A stretch of DNA of 64,000 nt from positions 124,001-188,000 of the forward strand of contig CACJJR010000002.1 of the NCBI GenBank assembly GCA_902593795.1, written 5' to 3'. The notes beneath the pieces were generated by a model. It did no database searches. It was given only the letters and a program-made list of their open reading frames with translations, and had not been told where the DNA came from. Positions 33,132 to 41,362 of this stretch are shown here, piece by piece. Position numbers and translations under genes: made by a program. Each line of letters starts with the position of its first letter. Positions within the stretch are counted from its first letter, which is position 1. The DNA is from an uncultured Candidatus Actinomarina sp. Its GTDB lineage: Bacteria; Actinomycetota; Acidimicrobiia; Actinomarinales; Actinomarinaceae.

Positions 33132-33245
33132 ATGGCAGACAAAGAAATAACAGAAGCTAGACGACAAGCACGTAAGAAAAAGCACATGCTTAAAAGAAGA
33201 GGTCGTTTAGATTTCAGAACCAATAGAACTGGTAAGAGAAAATAA
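33132..33245 (+). CDS. 37-residue very basic protein, possible ribosome-associated peptide
   Basis: It starts at the ATG at 33132 and ends 49 nt before typA. About 40% of residues are Lys or Arg (ARRQARKKKHMLKRRGR, then RTNRTGKRK), with a few acidic residues only at the N-terminus. The composition and length resemble small actinobacterial ribosomal proteins such as bS22 and bL37, but I could not match either. It lies next to a ribosome-binding GTPase gene. It may instead be a nucleic-acid-binding peptide. Confidence 0.6.
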   Translation: MADKEITEARRQARKKKHMLKRRGRLDFRTNRTGKRK

Positions 33246-33294
33246 ATTATCAATTTAGTTATCAATACTTAGATTAAATATATACTGCATTCTT

Positions 33295-35085
33295 ATGCCA
33301 AAAGACAATATACGAAATATCGCAATTATTGCCCATGTTGATCATGGTAAAACAACCTTAGTTGATGGATTGTTACAACAAAGTGGTACTTTCAGTGACC
33401 ATACAGTAGTTGAAGAAAGAGTCATGGACTCTGGTGATTTAGAGAAAGAACGTGGAATTACCATTACATCAAAAAATACGGCAATACAGTATCAAGATGT
33501 AAAAATCAATATTGTAGACACGCCTGGTCATGCTGACTTCGGTGGTGAAGTTGAGAGAAGTTTAAATTTAGTTGATGGTGTTCTTTTATTAGTAGACTCA
33601 AGCGAAGGTCCACTACCTCAGACAAGGTTTGTTTTAAAAAAAGCATTAGAAAAAAAATTACCTGTAATTTTAGTAATCAACAAAATTGATAAACCAGATG
33701 CAAGAGTCGAAGAAGTTGTACAAGAGACTTATGACTTATTCATTGACTTAGATGCTAACGATGAACAAATTGAGTTTCCTATTATTTATACGAATGCTAA
33801 GGATGGCATCGCAGTAAATAATATCAATGATGATCCAAAAGACCTAACCCCTTTATTTGATTTAGTTATTAATTATTTTGATGGTCCTGATACTACAGAC
33901 TCATCAAAGACACAATTTCTTGTTACTAACTTAGCTTATGATTCATATGTTGGTCAGGTAGCTATAGGACGTTTGGATAGCGGTACTCTTGATATAAATA
34001 CAAAATATAGTTTATGTACTGAAAATGAAATAAAAAATAATGTCAAATTGTCAGCATTGTATACATTTAATGGATTAGATAGAAAAAATGTAGAAGTTTT
34101 AGAATCGGGGGATATTATTGCAATTGCTGGAATTGAAGATATCAATATAGGAGATACAATCGCGGACAATGAAAATCCAGAACCTCTCCCAAGAATAAAC
34201 ATAGATCAGCCTACCGTTTCTATATTCTTCAATGTGAATAATTCACCATTTGCAGGCCGAGAAGGAAATTATGTTACTTCAAGAAATCTTATTGAAAGAT
34301 TAGAAAAAGAAGTTCTTAGCAACGTTTCTTTACATGTTTCTCTTACGGATAAAACTGACGTATTTGAAGTTAAAGGCCGAGGCGAATTGCAAATGGCAGT
34401 CCTTATTGAAACTATGAGAAGAGAAGGATATGAATTCATGGTTTCAAGACCTGAAGTAATAACTATTGAAAAAGATAACAAAAAACATGAACCAGTTGAA
34501 ATTGTATACATAGATATACCTGATGATTATGTAGGTGCTGTTACTAAAAATTTATCAAGTAGAAAAGGAAAGATGACTAGTTTGATGAATAATGGTTTTG
34601 GAAGAACGACTTTAGAATTTGAAATTCCTTCAAGAGGTCTAATTGGTTTTAGAAATCAATTTCTTACAGAAACTAGAGGTGCAGGAATTATGAATACATT
34701 ATTTGATTCATATAAAGAATGGTTTGGAGATATTCCCCAAAGAACTTCAGGTGTTTTAGTTGCCGATCGTGATGGAAAAGTAACTTCTTATGCAAGTCTA
34801 GCAATGGCAGACAGGGGAGTATTATTTGTGCCTCCAGGAACAATGGTATATAAAGGAATGATTGTAGGAGAAAGAAATAATGAAGGTGACTTAGTTGTTA
34901 ATATTACAAAAGAAAAAAAACTTACTAACCATAGAGCTTCTGGGTCAGATGACACAATTCCATTAAGACCACCTCAGTTAATGTCATTGGATCAATGTTT
35001 AGAATTTATTAGTGATGATGAGTTTGTTGAGGTAACTCCAGAAACCATAAGATTAAGAAAATCTAATTTAAATGTTAAAACTTAA
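33295..35085 (+). CDS. typA: ribosome-associated translational GTPase TypA/BipA
   Basis: A 596-residue GTPase. IIAHVDHGKTTLVDGLL (G1), RGITI (G2), VDTPGHADFGGEV (G3) and NKIDKPDAR (G4) are followed by the beta-barrel, GRGELQMAVLIETMRREGYE and SRGLIGFRNQFLTETRG. It aids large-subunit assembly under stress and cold. TATACT lies 8 nt before the ATG. It overlaps ogt, convergent, by 11 nt. Confidence 0.97.
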   Translation: MPKDNIRNIAIIAHVDHGKTTLVDGLLQQSGTFSDHTVVEERVMDSGDLEKERGITITSKNTAIQYQDVKINIVDTPGHADFGGEVERSLNLVDGVLLLVDSSEGPLPQTRFVLKKALEKKLPVILVINKIDKPDARVEEVVQETYDLFIDLDANDEQIEFPIIYTNAKDGIAVNNINDDPKDLTPLFDLVINYFDGPDTTDSSKTQFLVTNLAYDSYVGQVAIGRLDSGTLDINTKYSLCTENEIKNNVKLSALYTFNGLDRKNVEVLESGDIIAIAGIEDINIGDTIADNENPEPLPRINIDQPTVSIFFNVNNSPFAGREGNYVTSRNLIERLEKEVLSNVSLHVSLTDKTDVFEVKGRGELQMAVLIETMRREGYEFMVSRPEVITIEKDNKKHEPVEIVYIDIPDDYVGAVTKNLSSRKGKMTSLMNNGFGRTTLEFEIPSRGLIGFRNQFLTETRGAGIMNTLFDSYKEWFGDIPQRTSGVLVADRDGKVTSYASLAMADRGVLFVPPGTMVYKGMIVGERNNEGDLVVNITKEKKLTNHRASGSDDTIPLRPPQLMSLDQCLEFISDDEFVEVTPETIRLRKSNLNVKT

Positions 35086-35350
35086 CATTTTCTAATTTGA
35101 GTAATTCCTTTTTCTTTTTTACCCCTCCAACTCCGCTATAACCACCCAGTTTTCCATCTGATCTAATTACTCTATGGCAGGGAATTATTACTGGATACGG
35201 ATTTTTACCACAGGCATTAGCAACTGCTCTTGAACTATTTGGCTTGCCTATAGCTATAGCGAGATCTTTATATGTTCTTGTTTCTCCAAAGGGAATTTTT
35301 GATATTTCCTTCCAAACTGTCCTTTGAAAGTATGTCCCTTCAAGTTTCAT
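35075..35350 (-). CDS. methylated-DNA-protein-cysteine methyltransferase, single-domain form
   Basis: A 91-residue protein made of the C-terminal Ogt/MGMT domain only. FQRTVWKEISKIPFGETRTY, the helix-turn-helix with Arg finger (SSRAVANACGKNP) and the active-site PCHRVI are intact, so it is a repair enzyme rather than a Cys-less ATL. It lacks the usual N-terminal domain. It removes O6-alkylguanine. It shares a 3-nt gap with the lipoprotein gene upstream. Confidence 0.92.
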   Translation of the reverse strand: MKLEGTYFQRTVWKEISKIPFGETRTYKDLAIAIGKPNSSRAVANACGKNPYPVIIPCHRVIRSDGKLGGYSGVGGVKKKKELLKLENVKF

Positions 35351-35353
35351 GAT

Positions 35354-36865
35354 TTATTTAGATAAAGTTAGATTTTGCAACTCTTCATTAGTAGGAAGTA
35401 TTAATAATTGTTCTTCTCTATCTTTTAACATGAAAGCATCAAAATCTTTATAGAATTTATCTACGTCCATACCGAAAAGTTGCTGAAAAGTTGTCTCCCA
35501 ACCATTACCAGGGTTTTTACTTTCATTTTCTGACCAGTTTCTATAATAACCAAACATAAGTTTCTCGTAATTATCCTTATCTAGAGATAGTAAATATAGA
35601 TGAGCCCACTGACCCCCTGTGTATTGAAATGCAAATTCTCTTGGTATACCATTATTTGGATTATCATATGATTCATACAGCTCTGTTTGATATTCATAAT
35701 CTTTCAAAGATACTTTATCGTTATTGCTCGCAGCAACTGATATTACATTCCTAGCTTCATCTAAGCTTTCCTCAAAAAATTTTTTTGCGTCTATATTGTT
35801 ATCAAATTGTGTTGCTAAGATTGGCCCTGCAAACTCTGCACCACCTTCTTCAAGCCATGTAGGCATAAGATATACTTGGTTAGGTTCGTCGTTATAAATA
35901 GTTTCTTCGGGGTTGTCTAACCACGTTTTTGGAATTCCGAATAAATTCTCATCTTCAAATAGGTAAATTAATCCATTTTGATGAACATGAAAAAATTCAT
36001 GCGCAAAGATTTTAATTGCTGCATCCCTTCCCGAGTTCTCCCAATTATCAACAAACAAAGCTACATTGCCACCATTAGATTGACCTCTCCAGTCAACTCC
36101 AGCCGCAGCAAACCTATTACCCCAAGGATCTCTATTATTTGCACAATCTTCAATTTGTGATTCTTTTAGAAAATCATATATAGAGCAATCATCAAGATTT
36201 ATTTGTTTTAATGTTTCATCTGAGGCTTTATTTTGATCAACTAAAGTTAAATTTATAGGCACGTAGATACCTAATTCATCAATAAAAAAATCAAATAAAT
36301 TAATTACAGTTTTTTCCCATTCATCGTCAATTAGTTCGTCTTGATAAAAGTTATAGCAAATTTTTTCATTACCTTGCCAATAGTATTCGTAGTAATTAAA
36401 TGCACTATCTTGGTTTTTTGGAATAGGGAGGTCAGAATAAAAACCTTTTTTACATTCAAGTGCGGTATTTGTTTCAAATACTTCGTAATTATCTTCCTCG
36501 CTATATTCATTTGAGTCATTATCCGTAGACATGCTTTTCATTTTTTCTTCACACTCTCTTGATGTAGATTTAAAATTATCAATAAAATCTTGGGAGTAGC
36601 CATCATCAAACTTGATCAATATATTATTGTCAGTAAATTCAGGTGAAGGTATTGGATTTATCCCATTATCGCTTAAGCATTCAAATAATATTTCTATATC
36701 AAAATCAGCAGGATATTCTAAAACATTATCATCAGTAGATTTCTGAGATTCGCTTGTTTCACCTTCATTTGTATCGGGTTCGATTTCAAGTATTACGTTT
36801 GAATTTTCAGAATCTCCACCACATGAAATTAAAAAAATAAATAAGAATATAATATATTTTTTCAT
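35354..36865 (-). CDS. predicted zinc metalloprotease lipoprotein
   Basis: A 503-residue lipoprotein with lipobox FLISCGG and an acidic Ser/Asp/Glu-rich linker (20-55, 110-135). The body has FAHEFFHVHQNG (H289) and, about 50 residues later, WLEEGGAEF. An HExxH helix followed by a Glu in a W-x-E-E-G-x-A-E helix is the gluzincin zinc site, so a surface protease is likely. The family is not one I can name. TATAAT lies 5 nt before the ATG. Confidence 0.72.
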   Translation of the reverse strand: MKKYIIFLFIFLISCGGDSENSNVILEIEPDTNEGETSESQKSTDDNVLEYPADFDIEILFECLSDNGINPIPSPEFTDNNILIKFDDGYSQDFIDNFKSTSRECEEKMKSMSTDNDSNEYSEEDNYEVFETNTALECKKGFYSDLPIPKNQDSAFNYYEYYWQGNEKICYNFYQDELIDDEWEKTVINLFDFFIDELGIYVPINLTLVDQNKASDETLKQINLDDCSIYDFLKESQIEDCANNRDPWGNRFAAAGVDWRGQSNGGNVALFVDNWENSGRDAAIKIFAHEFFHVHQNGLIYLFEDENLFGIPKTWLDNPEETIYNDEPNQVYLMPTWLEEGGAEFAGPILATQFDNNIDAKKFFEESLDEARNVISVAASNNDKVSLKDYEYQTELYESYDNPNNGIPREFAFQYTGGQWAHLYLLSLDKDNYEKLMFGYYRNWSENESKNPGNGWETTFQQLFGMDVDKFYKDFDAFMLKDREEQLLILPTNEELQNLTLSK

Positions 36866-36923
36866 AAGCGATTATAGGCTGTTTGTTTATTGTATATATG
36901 TAATTACTCATAGTAATATTTAA

Positions 36924-36995
36924 ATTGCTATCTATTTTGAGGAATTTAAATAGCAATATGATAAGGGGTTTCTCCAGGATGGGAACCCTCTTATC
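36924..36995. ncRNA. tandem hairpins in the divergent lipoprotein/cytochrome b561 region
   Basis: Hairpin 1 pairs ATTGCTAT (36924-36931) with ATAGCAAT (36950-36957). Hairpin 2 pairs ATAAGGGGTT (36961-36970) with AACCCTCTTAT (about 36984-36994, one bulged T), with more pairs inside. They fill most of the 181-bp gap. They could be a small RNA, a 5' regulatory structure of the cytochrome gene, or terminators. I see no known riboswitch pattern. Confidence 0.4.
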
Positions 36996-37046
36996 TTTCT
37001 AAAAATATTATTTCGTATTGTTTAGGTTGATTGTATTATTCATTTA

Positions 37047-37613
37047 ATGGAAAATTCGCATACACCTCTCGCTAAATTTATTCACTGGACCTTTACTATC
37101 CTGTATGCTTACGGAATATTTAAACAAGTTGAAGACCTTGAAGAACTAGATAATGTAGCCTTACTTAATTTTGAAATATTTTTTGCAATTGTATTCTTAA
37201 TTATTGTTTTACTGAGATATTTTTACATGAAAGATGTGAAGACTCTTCTTGGTGCACATGAAGAAATGCACAAGGGTCATTTATTTATAGCAAAAGCTAC
37301 ACATAGGCTTGTTTACTTTAGCTTGATAATGTTACCAACTACAGGGTTGTTGATAGCAGGCATATTAGCTGCAGGTATTCCAGGTATGCAAGTAGCTATA
37401 GCTATACATGAATTTTCTGCTTTTCTCAGTTACGTAACAATAGCTATACATGTAGGCGCTTCATTTTATTCAAGATTTAAAGGCGAGGGAGTATGGAATG
37501 GTATGGTGCCTGTGTGGAAGGAAACTGGTAAAAGAGATTCTTCGTTAATCACAAAATTAGAAAATGTTGAAAATAAGTTTTATGATGAAATTGACGATAG
37601 ATTAATAAAATAA
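37047..37613 (+). CDS. cytochrome b561-like membrane protein
   Basis: A 188-residue protein with four membrane segments and His residues placed to hold two hemes (LAKFIHWTF, KATHRLVYFS, AIHEFSAFL, TIAIHVGASF). It matches prokaryotic cytochrome b561, which oxidises quinol or removes superoxide. TATTAT lies 7 nt before the ATG. Confidence 0.85.
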   Translation: MENSHTPLAKFIHWTFTILYAYGIFKQVEDLEELDNVALLNFEIFFAIVFLIIVLLRYFYMKDVKTLLGAHEEMHKGHLFIAKATHRLVYFSLIMLPTTGLLIAGILAAGIPGMQVAIAIHEFSAFLSYVTIAIHVGASFYSRFKGEGVWNGMVPVWKETGKRDSSLITKLENVENKFYDEIDDRLIK

Positions 37614-37617
37614 TTAA

Positions 37618-38013
37618 TTAAATACGATCAGATCTTCCTTTAAAAAGTCGTACAAATAAACTTTCATTATCTCTAACAGGGTTATAAGAATTGTTACCTT
37701 TGATAACATCTGTTAAATCCTTATTATCGGATTCAAATTTTTCGAACTCTTTTAGAGTTTCTTCATCGTATATATCAGCATCTTCTTCAAGATTTTCTGT
37801 AGAGCTTTCTTCAATACTGTCTTTTTGAGTATTTCTTGGTGATCGTGATAGAAAATATACAATCACTAAACCAACTAATGCTCCGTTTACACTTTCACCA
37901 GAGAAATCTCCAGATATAAAATCATTAACTATTCCAAATCCAATAGAAAAAAATATGAATACAGCAAAAAATCTTCTTATTATTAAAGAAATAGTTATTC
38001 TTTTCGTTTTCAT
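37618..38013 (-). CDS. hypothetical membrane protein with acidic tail
   Basis: A 131-residue protein with two membrane segments (about 12-30 and 40-58), then a strongly acidic region (65-105) and a basic end (FKGRSDRI). Unknown function. It lies 10 nt after the gene at 38024-38398 on the same strand. Confidence 0.6.
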   Translation of the reverse strand: MKTKRITISLIIRRFFAVFIFFSIGFGIVNDFISGDFSGESVNGALVGLVIVYFLSRSPRNTQKDSIEESSTENLEEDADIYDEETLKEFEKFESDNKDLTDVIKGNNSYNPVRDNESLFVRLFKGRSDRI

Positions 38014-38023
38014 CTAAATAAAC

Positions 38024-38398
38024 TTAATTTAAACCAGCTTTGTATGTTTTTATTTTTGGTCCCATAGCAGCTAAGTTTTCCTTCATTTCATCTGATACGT
38101 CACCTAAAATCGTCATATTATCAAAGTTAGCTATCTCACGAAATTTAAGATTGACTGGAGTACCTATTGCTTTAGTAGCAATTTCTTTAAAACTCTCAGC
38201 ATTATCAAATTCTTCAATTAATGTTGCTGTGTTTGTGTTTTCATCAACGTACCATTCAAACTTCTTAAGACCTTCAACACCTAAACTCTCAATAAATTGA
38301 CATTGTTCATTTTCAATAAAATCTATAAACTCATCTGCTGATGCATAACTTACATCGATGATAACTCTTAGTTCTCCACTGTCTTTATGTAATTCCAT
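38024..38398 (-). CDS. antibiotic biosynthesis monooxygenase-like (ABM/dimeric barrel) protein
   Basis: A 124-residue alpha/beta protein. SLGVEGLKKFEWYVDENTNT followed by LIEEFDNAESF resembles the ferredoxin-like ABM or quinol-monooxygenase fold. AAAGGAG lies 6 nt before the ATG, so this is a leadered gene. No catalytic residue can be named. Confidence 0.55.
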   Translation of the reverse strand: MELHKDSGELRVIIDVSYASADEFIDFIENEQCQFIESLGVEGLKKFEWYVDENTNTATLIEEFDNAESFKEIATKAIGTPVNLKFREIANFDNMTILGDVSDEMKENLAAMGPKIKTYKAGLN

Positions 38399-38445
38399 TA
38401 AATCTCCTTTAATAACAAATCTTATATTAATAATAATGTTTTATG

Positions 38446-38498
38446 AACGCTTCCCTTACAAGGAAGAAGTCACAGGTTCAAATCCTGTAGCGCCCACA
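38446..38498 (+). pseudogene. 3' part of tRNA-Val (UAC), 5' part missing
   Basis: Anticodon arm CTTCC-CTTACAA-GGAAG (38450-38466), T arm ACAGG-TTCAAAT-CCTGT and the 3' end AGCGCCC-ACA are intact. The acceptor 5' strand and D arm are absent. The 13 bases CCACAAGGGTTTT at 38494-38506 also follow the tRNA-Phe remnant (26875-26887), suggesting that both came from the same kind of integration event. Confidence 0.85.
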
Positions 38499-38557
38499 AG
38501 GGTTTTTCCTTAATCTTTTGGATAAGTTTAACCTCGTAATCTATTTGTTAACCAAAA

Positions 38558-38914
38558 TTATATATCTTCAAAATATCTTGGTTCTTGATTTGTCATATTC
38601 ATTTCAGAAACCTCTCCCAATGTAACAGGTGCATCAGCACCTCCTGGAATAGTATCTATATCATCAATAGGGTTTCCAAATATCAATTCTTCATCATTTA
38701 ATAGCTTTTCCAGTTTATCTACAATTTCTCCTATCGCATCGTAATAATCTTCAACAAACGCCTCAGCATCCCAATCGAGTTTGCCCATTTTTTTTAACTC
38801 GTTAAATTCACTTTTAAATTCTTCAATTTTTTCTTTTGATACATCCTCTATAGGTAGAGAAAATACCTTGACTTGAAAAATCAGTAACTCTTTGGCGTAC
38901 TCATTCCAATCCAT
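38558..38914 (-). CDS. hypothetical acidic protein
   Basis: A 118-residue soluble protein, helical and acidic, with Trp/Tyr near the N-terminus (MDWNEYAKELL) and an IDDIDTIPGGADAP loop. No family was recognised. It follows the next gene by 5 nt, so the two may be one operon in the stretch after the tRNA-Val remnant. Confidence 0.55.
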   Translation of the reverse strand: MDWNEYAKELLIFQVKVFSLPIEDVSKEKIEEFKSEFNELKKMGKLDWDAEAFVEDYYDAIGEIVDKLEKLLNDEELIFGNPIDDIDTIPGGADAPVTLGEVSEMNMTNQEPRYFEDI

Positions 38915-38919
38915 AATAT

Positions 38920-39495
38920 TTAAATACTTCTTCCGTAGAAGCTTATTTCTTGCAGTACACAGCTTTTTGTATCACTTAAATCAAGGTATTTTGTTGGTGG
39001 ATATGCATTAAATACTTCAATTTTTATTTTGTTTACATTCTCATTTATATCAAACCATTGAGAAATATTATTATCTTCTAGATTTCTCATAATAGGGCTT
39101 TCATCAACTCCTTGATTGTATGTACGCAGACGAAATTCTTTGATATTATATCTTGTACTAAATAAATCAGTGTCTTCTACATTTTCAATTACGATGAATT
39201 CTAAAAATATATCTTTTTCAAATGTGAAATGTATCCAAGTAGGTAAAGTGCAAGAGTTTTTATCATCACTCCAGTATGTATTATCTAAATCATACAAGTT
39301 CTCACAAGAATATTCCTCTGAAAGTGTTGGTGATGAGGAGCATTTTACAGGATATATCATTTGAAGTATTGCTTCTTCAGAGTTATCAGCTTGTATTACA
39401 CCGTTTGAGTTTGAATTAATTGAAATTAATAAACTTAAGAATGATATTGATAAAATATAGAATAAAACAAAACTAAAATCTGATATTTTTTTCAT
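38920..39495 (-). CDS. exported protein with discoidin-like (NADase-type glycan-binding) domain
   Basis: A 191-residue protein from the ATG at 39495, with an N-terminal membrane/signal segment (6-26). KCSSSPTLSEEYSCENLYDL followed by DNTYWSDD and TWIHFTFEKDIFLEFIVIEN resembles the discoidin/NADase-type glycan-binding layout, with four Cys that may pair outside the cell. The start follows from TATACT 6 nt upstream; the frame extends further, but the promoter would then be inside the gene. Confidence 0.55.
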   Translation of the reverse strand: MKKISDFSFVLFYILSISFLSLLISINSNSNGVIQADNSEEAILQMIYPVKCSSSPTLSEEYSCENLYDLDNTYWSDDKNSCTLPTWIHFTFEKDIFLEFIVIENVEDTDLFSTRYNIKEFRLRTYNQGVDESPIMRNLEDNNISQWFDINENVNKIKIEVFNAYPPTKYLDLSDTKSCVLQEISFYGRSI

Positions 39496-39500
39496 AACCA

Positions 39501-39507
39501 TAGTATA
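39501..39507. promoter_or_regulatory. overlapping divergent leaderless -10 elements
   Basis: Plus TAGTAT (39501-39506) lies 6 nt before the ATG at 39513. Minus TATACT (39507-39502) lies 6 nt before the ATG at 39495. Five of six bases are shared, and the two start codons are only 17 nt apart, so the two promoters should exclude each other. Confidence 0.55.
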
Positions 39508-39512
39508 TAAAT

Positions 39513-39818
39513 ATGATCTCAAAAAATGATAAATTAGAATTGTTTTCCTCAAAAAAAACTAAGGATCACTTGAAGCTTTATATTGATACTGACTTAAAAA
39601 ATCTTGATGGTACTTGGTGTTTTTTTTGTAATATAAAATTAAAGAAAGATAATAAAAATTTTCAAAATTGGTATGCAGTTAATAACAATGCAGAATTTGA
39701 ACAATTTAAGAAGATTGCTTTGGATGAATTGGAATATAAATTTGGAGATAATGAAGTGATACCAAGATTCTTTTATGTGTGCAATGAATGTTTCAAAAGT
39801 TCCAGTAATATTTTTTAA
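39513..39818 (+). CDS. small zinc-ribbon-like protein
   Basis: A 101-residue protein. CFFC (near 31) and CNEC (near 92) form two CxxC knuckles that could bind one zinc ion. The middle is Lys/Asn-rich. Unknown family. It is divergent from the discoidin-like gene and followed by two copies of AACCGCACAA. Confidence 0.5.
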   Translation: MISKNDKLELFSSKKTKDHLKLYIDTDLKNLDGTWCFFCNIKLKKDNKNFQNWYAVNNNAEFEQFKKIALDELEYKFGDNEVIPRFFYVCNECFKSSSNIF

Positions 39819-39877
39819 CCGCACAAAAACCGCACAAATTTTCTAAAAAGTATTTTTTACCATTTATTATGAAAATG

Positions 39878-40045
39878 ATGATAAACAAAAAAGAATTAGG
39901 TCGTTTACTTATACTTTTAACTTTAGTTTGGCCAGTATTTGGCTTTACTAGCTCTAACTACACTCCAACTCAGGTAATTCTTGTTGTTATATTTGCGTAT
40001 CTTGGAGTACGTTTATGGTACATCACATATATAAAAAATAAATAA
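39878..40045 (+). CDS. 55-residue two-pass membrane protein (copy 1)
   Basis: Two hydrophobic segments (about 9-23 and 33-48) are joined by a TSSNYTPTQ loop and end in a basic tail. In-frame ATGs also lie at 39869 and 39875; 39878 is chosen because TATTAT lies 7 nt before it. A related sequence lies at 43065-43252 (WPV-x(5-6)-N-[YF]-T-x-TQ...Y-x-GVRL), so this is a small gene family. Confidence 0.6.
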   Translation: MINKKELGRLLILLTLVWPVFGFTSSNYTPTQVILVVIFAYLGVRLWYITYIKNK

Positions 40046-40126
40046 TTTATATAAGTTCTAGTTGACTACAAGTGTTTTACAGAATATTTAGAGAAATCAT
40101 AATATTTATTGTGTAATAATTACTAT

Positions 40127-41326
40127 GTGAAAAAAGTAGAAACTTTATACAATACATCAATTCCAATTGAAGGAATATGTCATGAAGACTTCCAAGAAGT
40201 TGCAGAAATTTTTGCACAAAACTTTGATATATATGAAGAGATAGGTGCTTCTATCTGTGTTGTTGTTGATGGAGAAGTTGCTGTAGACCTTTGGGCTGGT
40301 TATACAGATAATCAAAAGCAAGACAAATGGAATGAAAACACTCTTGCAGTTGCTTTTTCAAGCACAAAAGCTGCTCTTGCACTATGCGCACATTTATTAA
40401 TTGACAGAGACGAACTTAATGCAAAAGAAAAAGTTACAAAATACTGGCCTGAATATGGAAAAAGTGGAAAAGAAAATACAACTGTAGAAATGATATTAAA
40501 TCATTCAGCTGGCCTGCCAGCATTAAAAACACGTGTCAGAGATGGAGGTTTTTTTGATTGGGACTATATGATTGAACTTCTTGAAAATGAAGAACCATTT
40601 TGGACCCCAGGAGAACATATAGGATATCACATGATGACTACTGGATGGTTAATAGGAGAACTTATTAGAAGAATAACTGGTAAGTCTCTTGGTCAATATT
40701 TTAACGATGAAGTGAGTGAGCCATATAATTTAGATTATTGGATTGGATTACCTGAAAGTGAAGTTGATAGAGTAGCTAAAGTTACTCCATTTAAACCAAG
40801 TTCTAATGACAAACCAAGTGGTTTTGCAACAGCTTTCAGATCAGATCCAGATTCTATGCAGAAATTATCCTTAACGAACACAGGTGGATACGATTACAAT
40901 GCAAAAAAAACTTACAGAGCTGAGATAGGGGGCGTTGGAGGAATAACCAACGCACGTTCATTAGCTGGAATGCTTACACCACTAGCTAAAAACAATGAAA
41001 AACTTCTTTCCAAGAGCGCTGTAAAGCGTCTTAGTAAATCAAATAAAAAGTCTGAAATTGATAAAATGCTTCTTTTGCCTACAAGTTTTTCAGAGGGTTT
41101 TATGTTGAACATGGATAATAGAGACAAGTTTGAAGGTGAAGGTGGTTCATTTATGATTGGGAAAAATGCTTTTGGACATGTAGGTTATGGTGGAAGCAGC
41201 GCTACTTTTGCCGATCCTGATTATAAGATTTCTTTTGGTTACGTTGTTAATAAATTAGGTGGAGAATTTTTAATTAGTGATAGAGCCCAAAAATTGATTA
41301 ATGCTTCTTACAATTCTATAAAATAA
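40127..41326 (+). CDS. serine beta-lactamase-like hydrolase (class C/EstB family)
   Basis: A 399-residue serine hydrolase of the beta-lactamase/DD-peptidase fold. The S-x-x-K motif is SSTKAAL, after AVAFSS. The second motif is the YHM block near 168, and HVGYGGSS near the C-terminus fits the HxG motif of EstB-type esterases. There is no clear signal peptide, so it is probably a cytoplasmic esterase. The start is the GTG at 40127, 6 nt after AATAAT; the frame extends to a TTG at 40109. Confidence 0.88.
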   Translation: MKKVETLYNTSIPIEGICHEDFQEVAEIFAQNFDIYEEIGASICVVVDGEVAVDLWAGYTDNQKQDKWNENTLAVAFSSTKAALALCAHLLIDRDELNAKEKVTKYWPEYGKSGKENTTVEMILNHSAGLPALKTRVRDGGFFDWDYMIELLENEEPFWTPGEHIGYHMMTTGWLIGELIRRITGKSLGQYFNDEVSEPYNLDYWIGLPESEVDRVAKVTPFKPSSNDKPSGFATAFRSDPDSMQKLSLTNTGGYDYNAKKTYRAEIGGVGGITNARSLAGMLTPLAKNNEKLLSKSAVKRLSKSNKKSEIDKMLLLPTSFSEGFMLNMDNRDKFEGEGGSFMIGKNAFGHVGYGGSSATFADPDYKISFGYVVNKLGGEFLISDRAQKLINASYNSIK

Positions 41327-41362
41327 TAAGTTAATTTTTAAATTCTATGGAATAATGACTAA

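Noticed and set aside
36961-36995. Known riboswitch class in the cytochrome b561 upstream region
   Set aside because: No conserved riboswitch core could be matched; it is only a hairpin.
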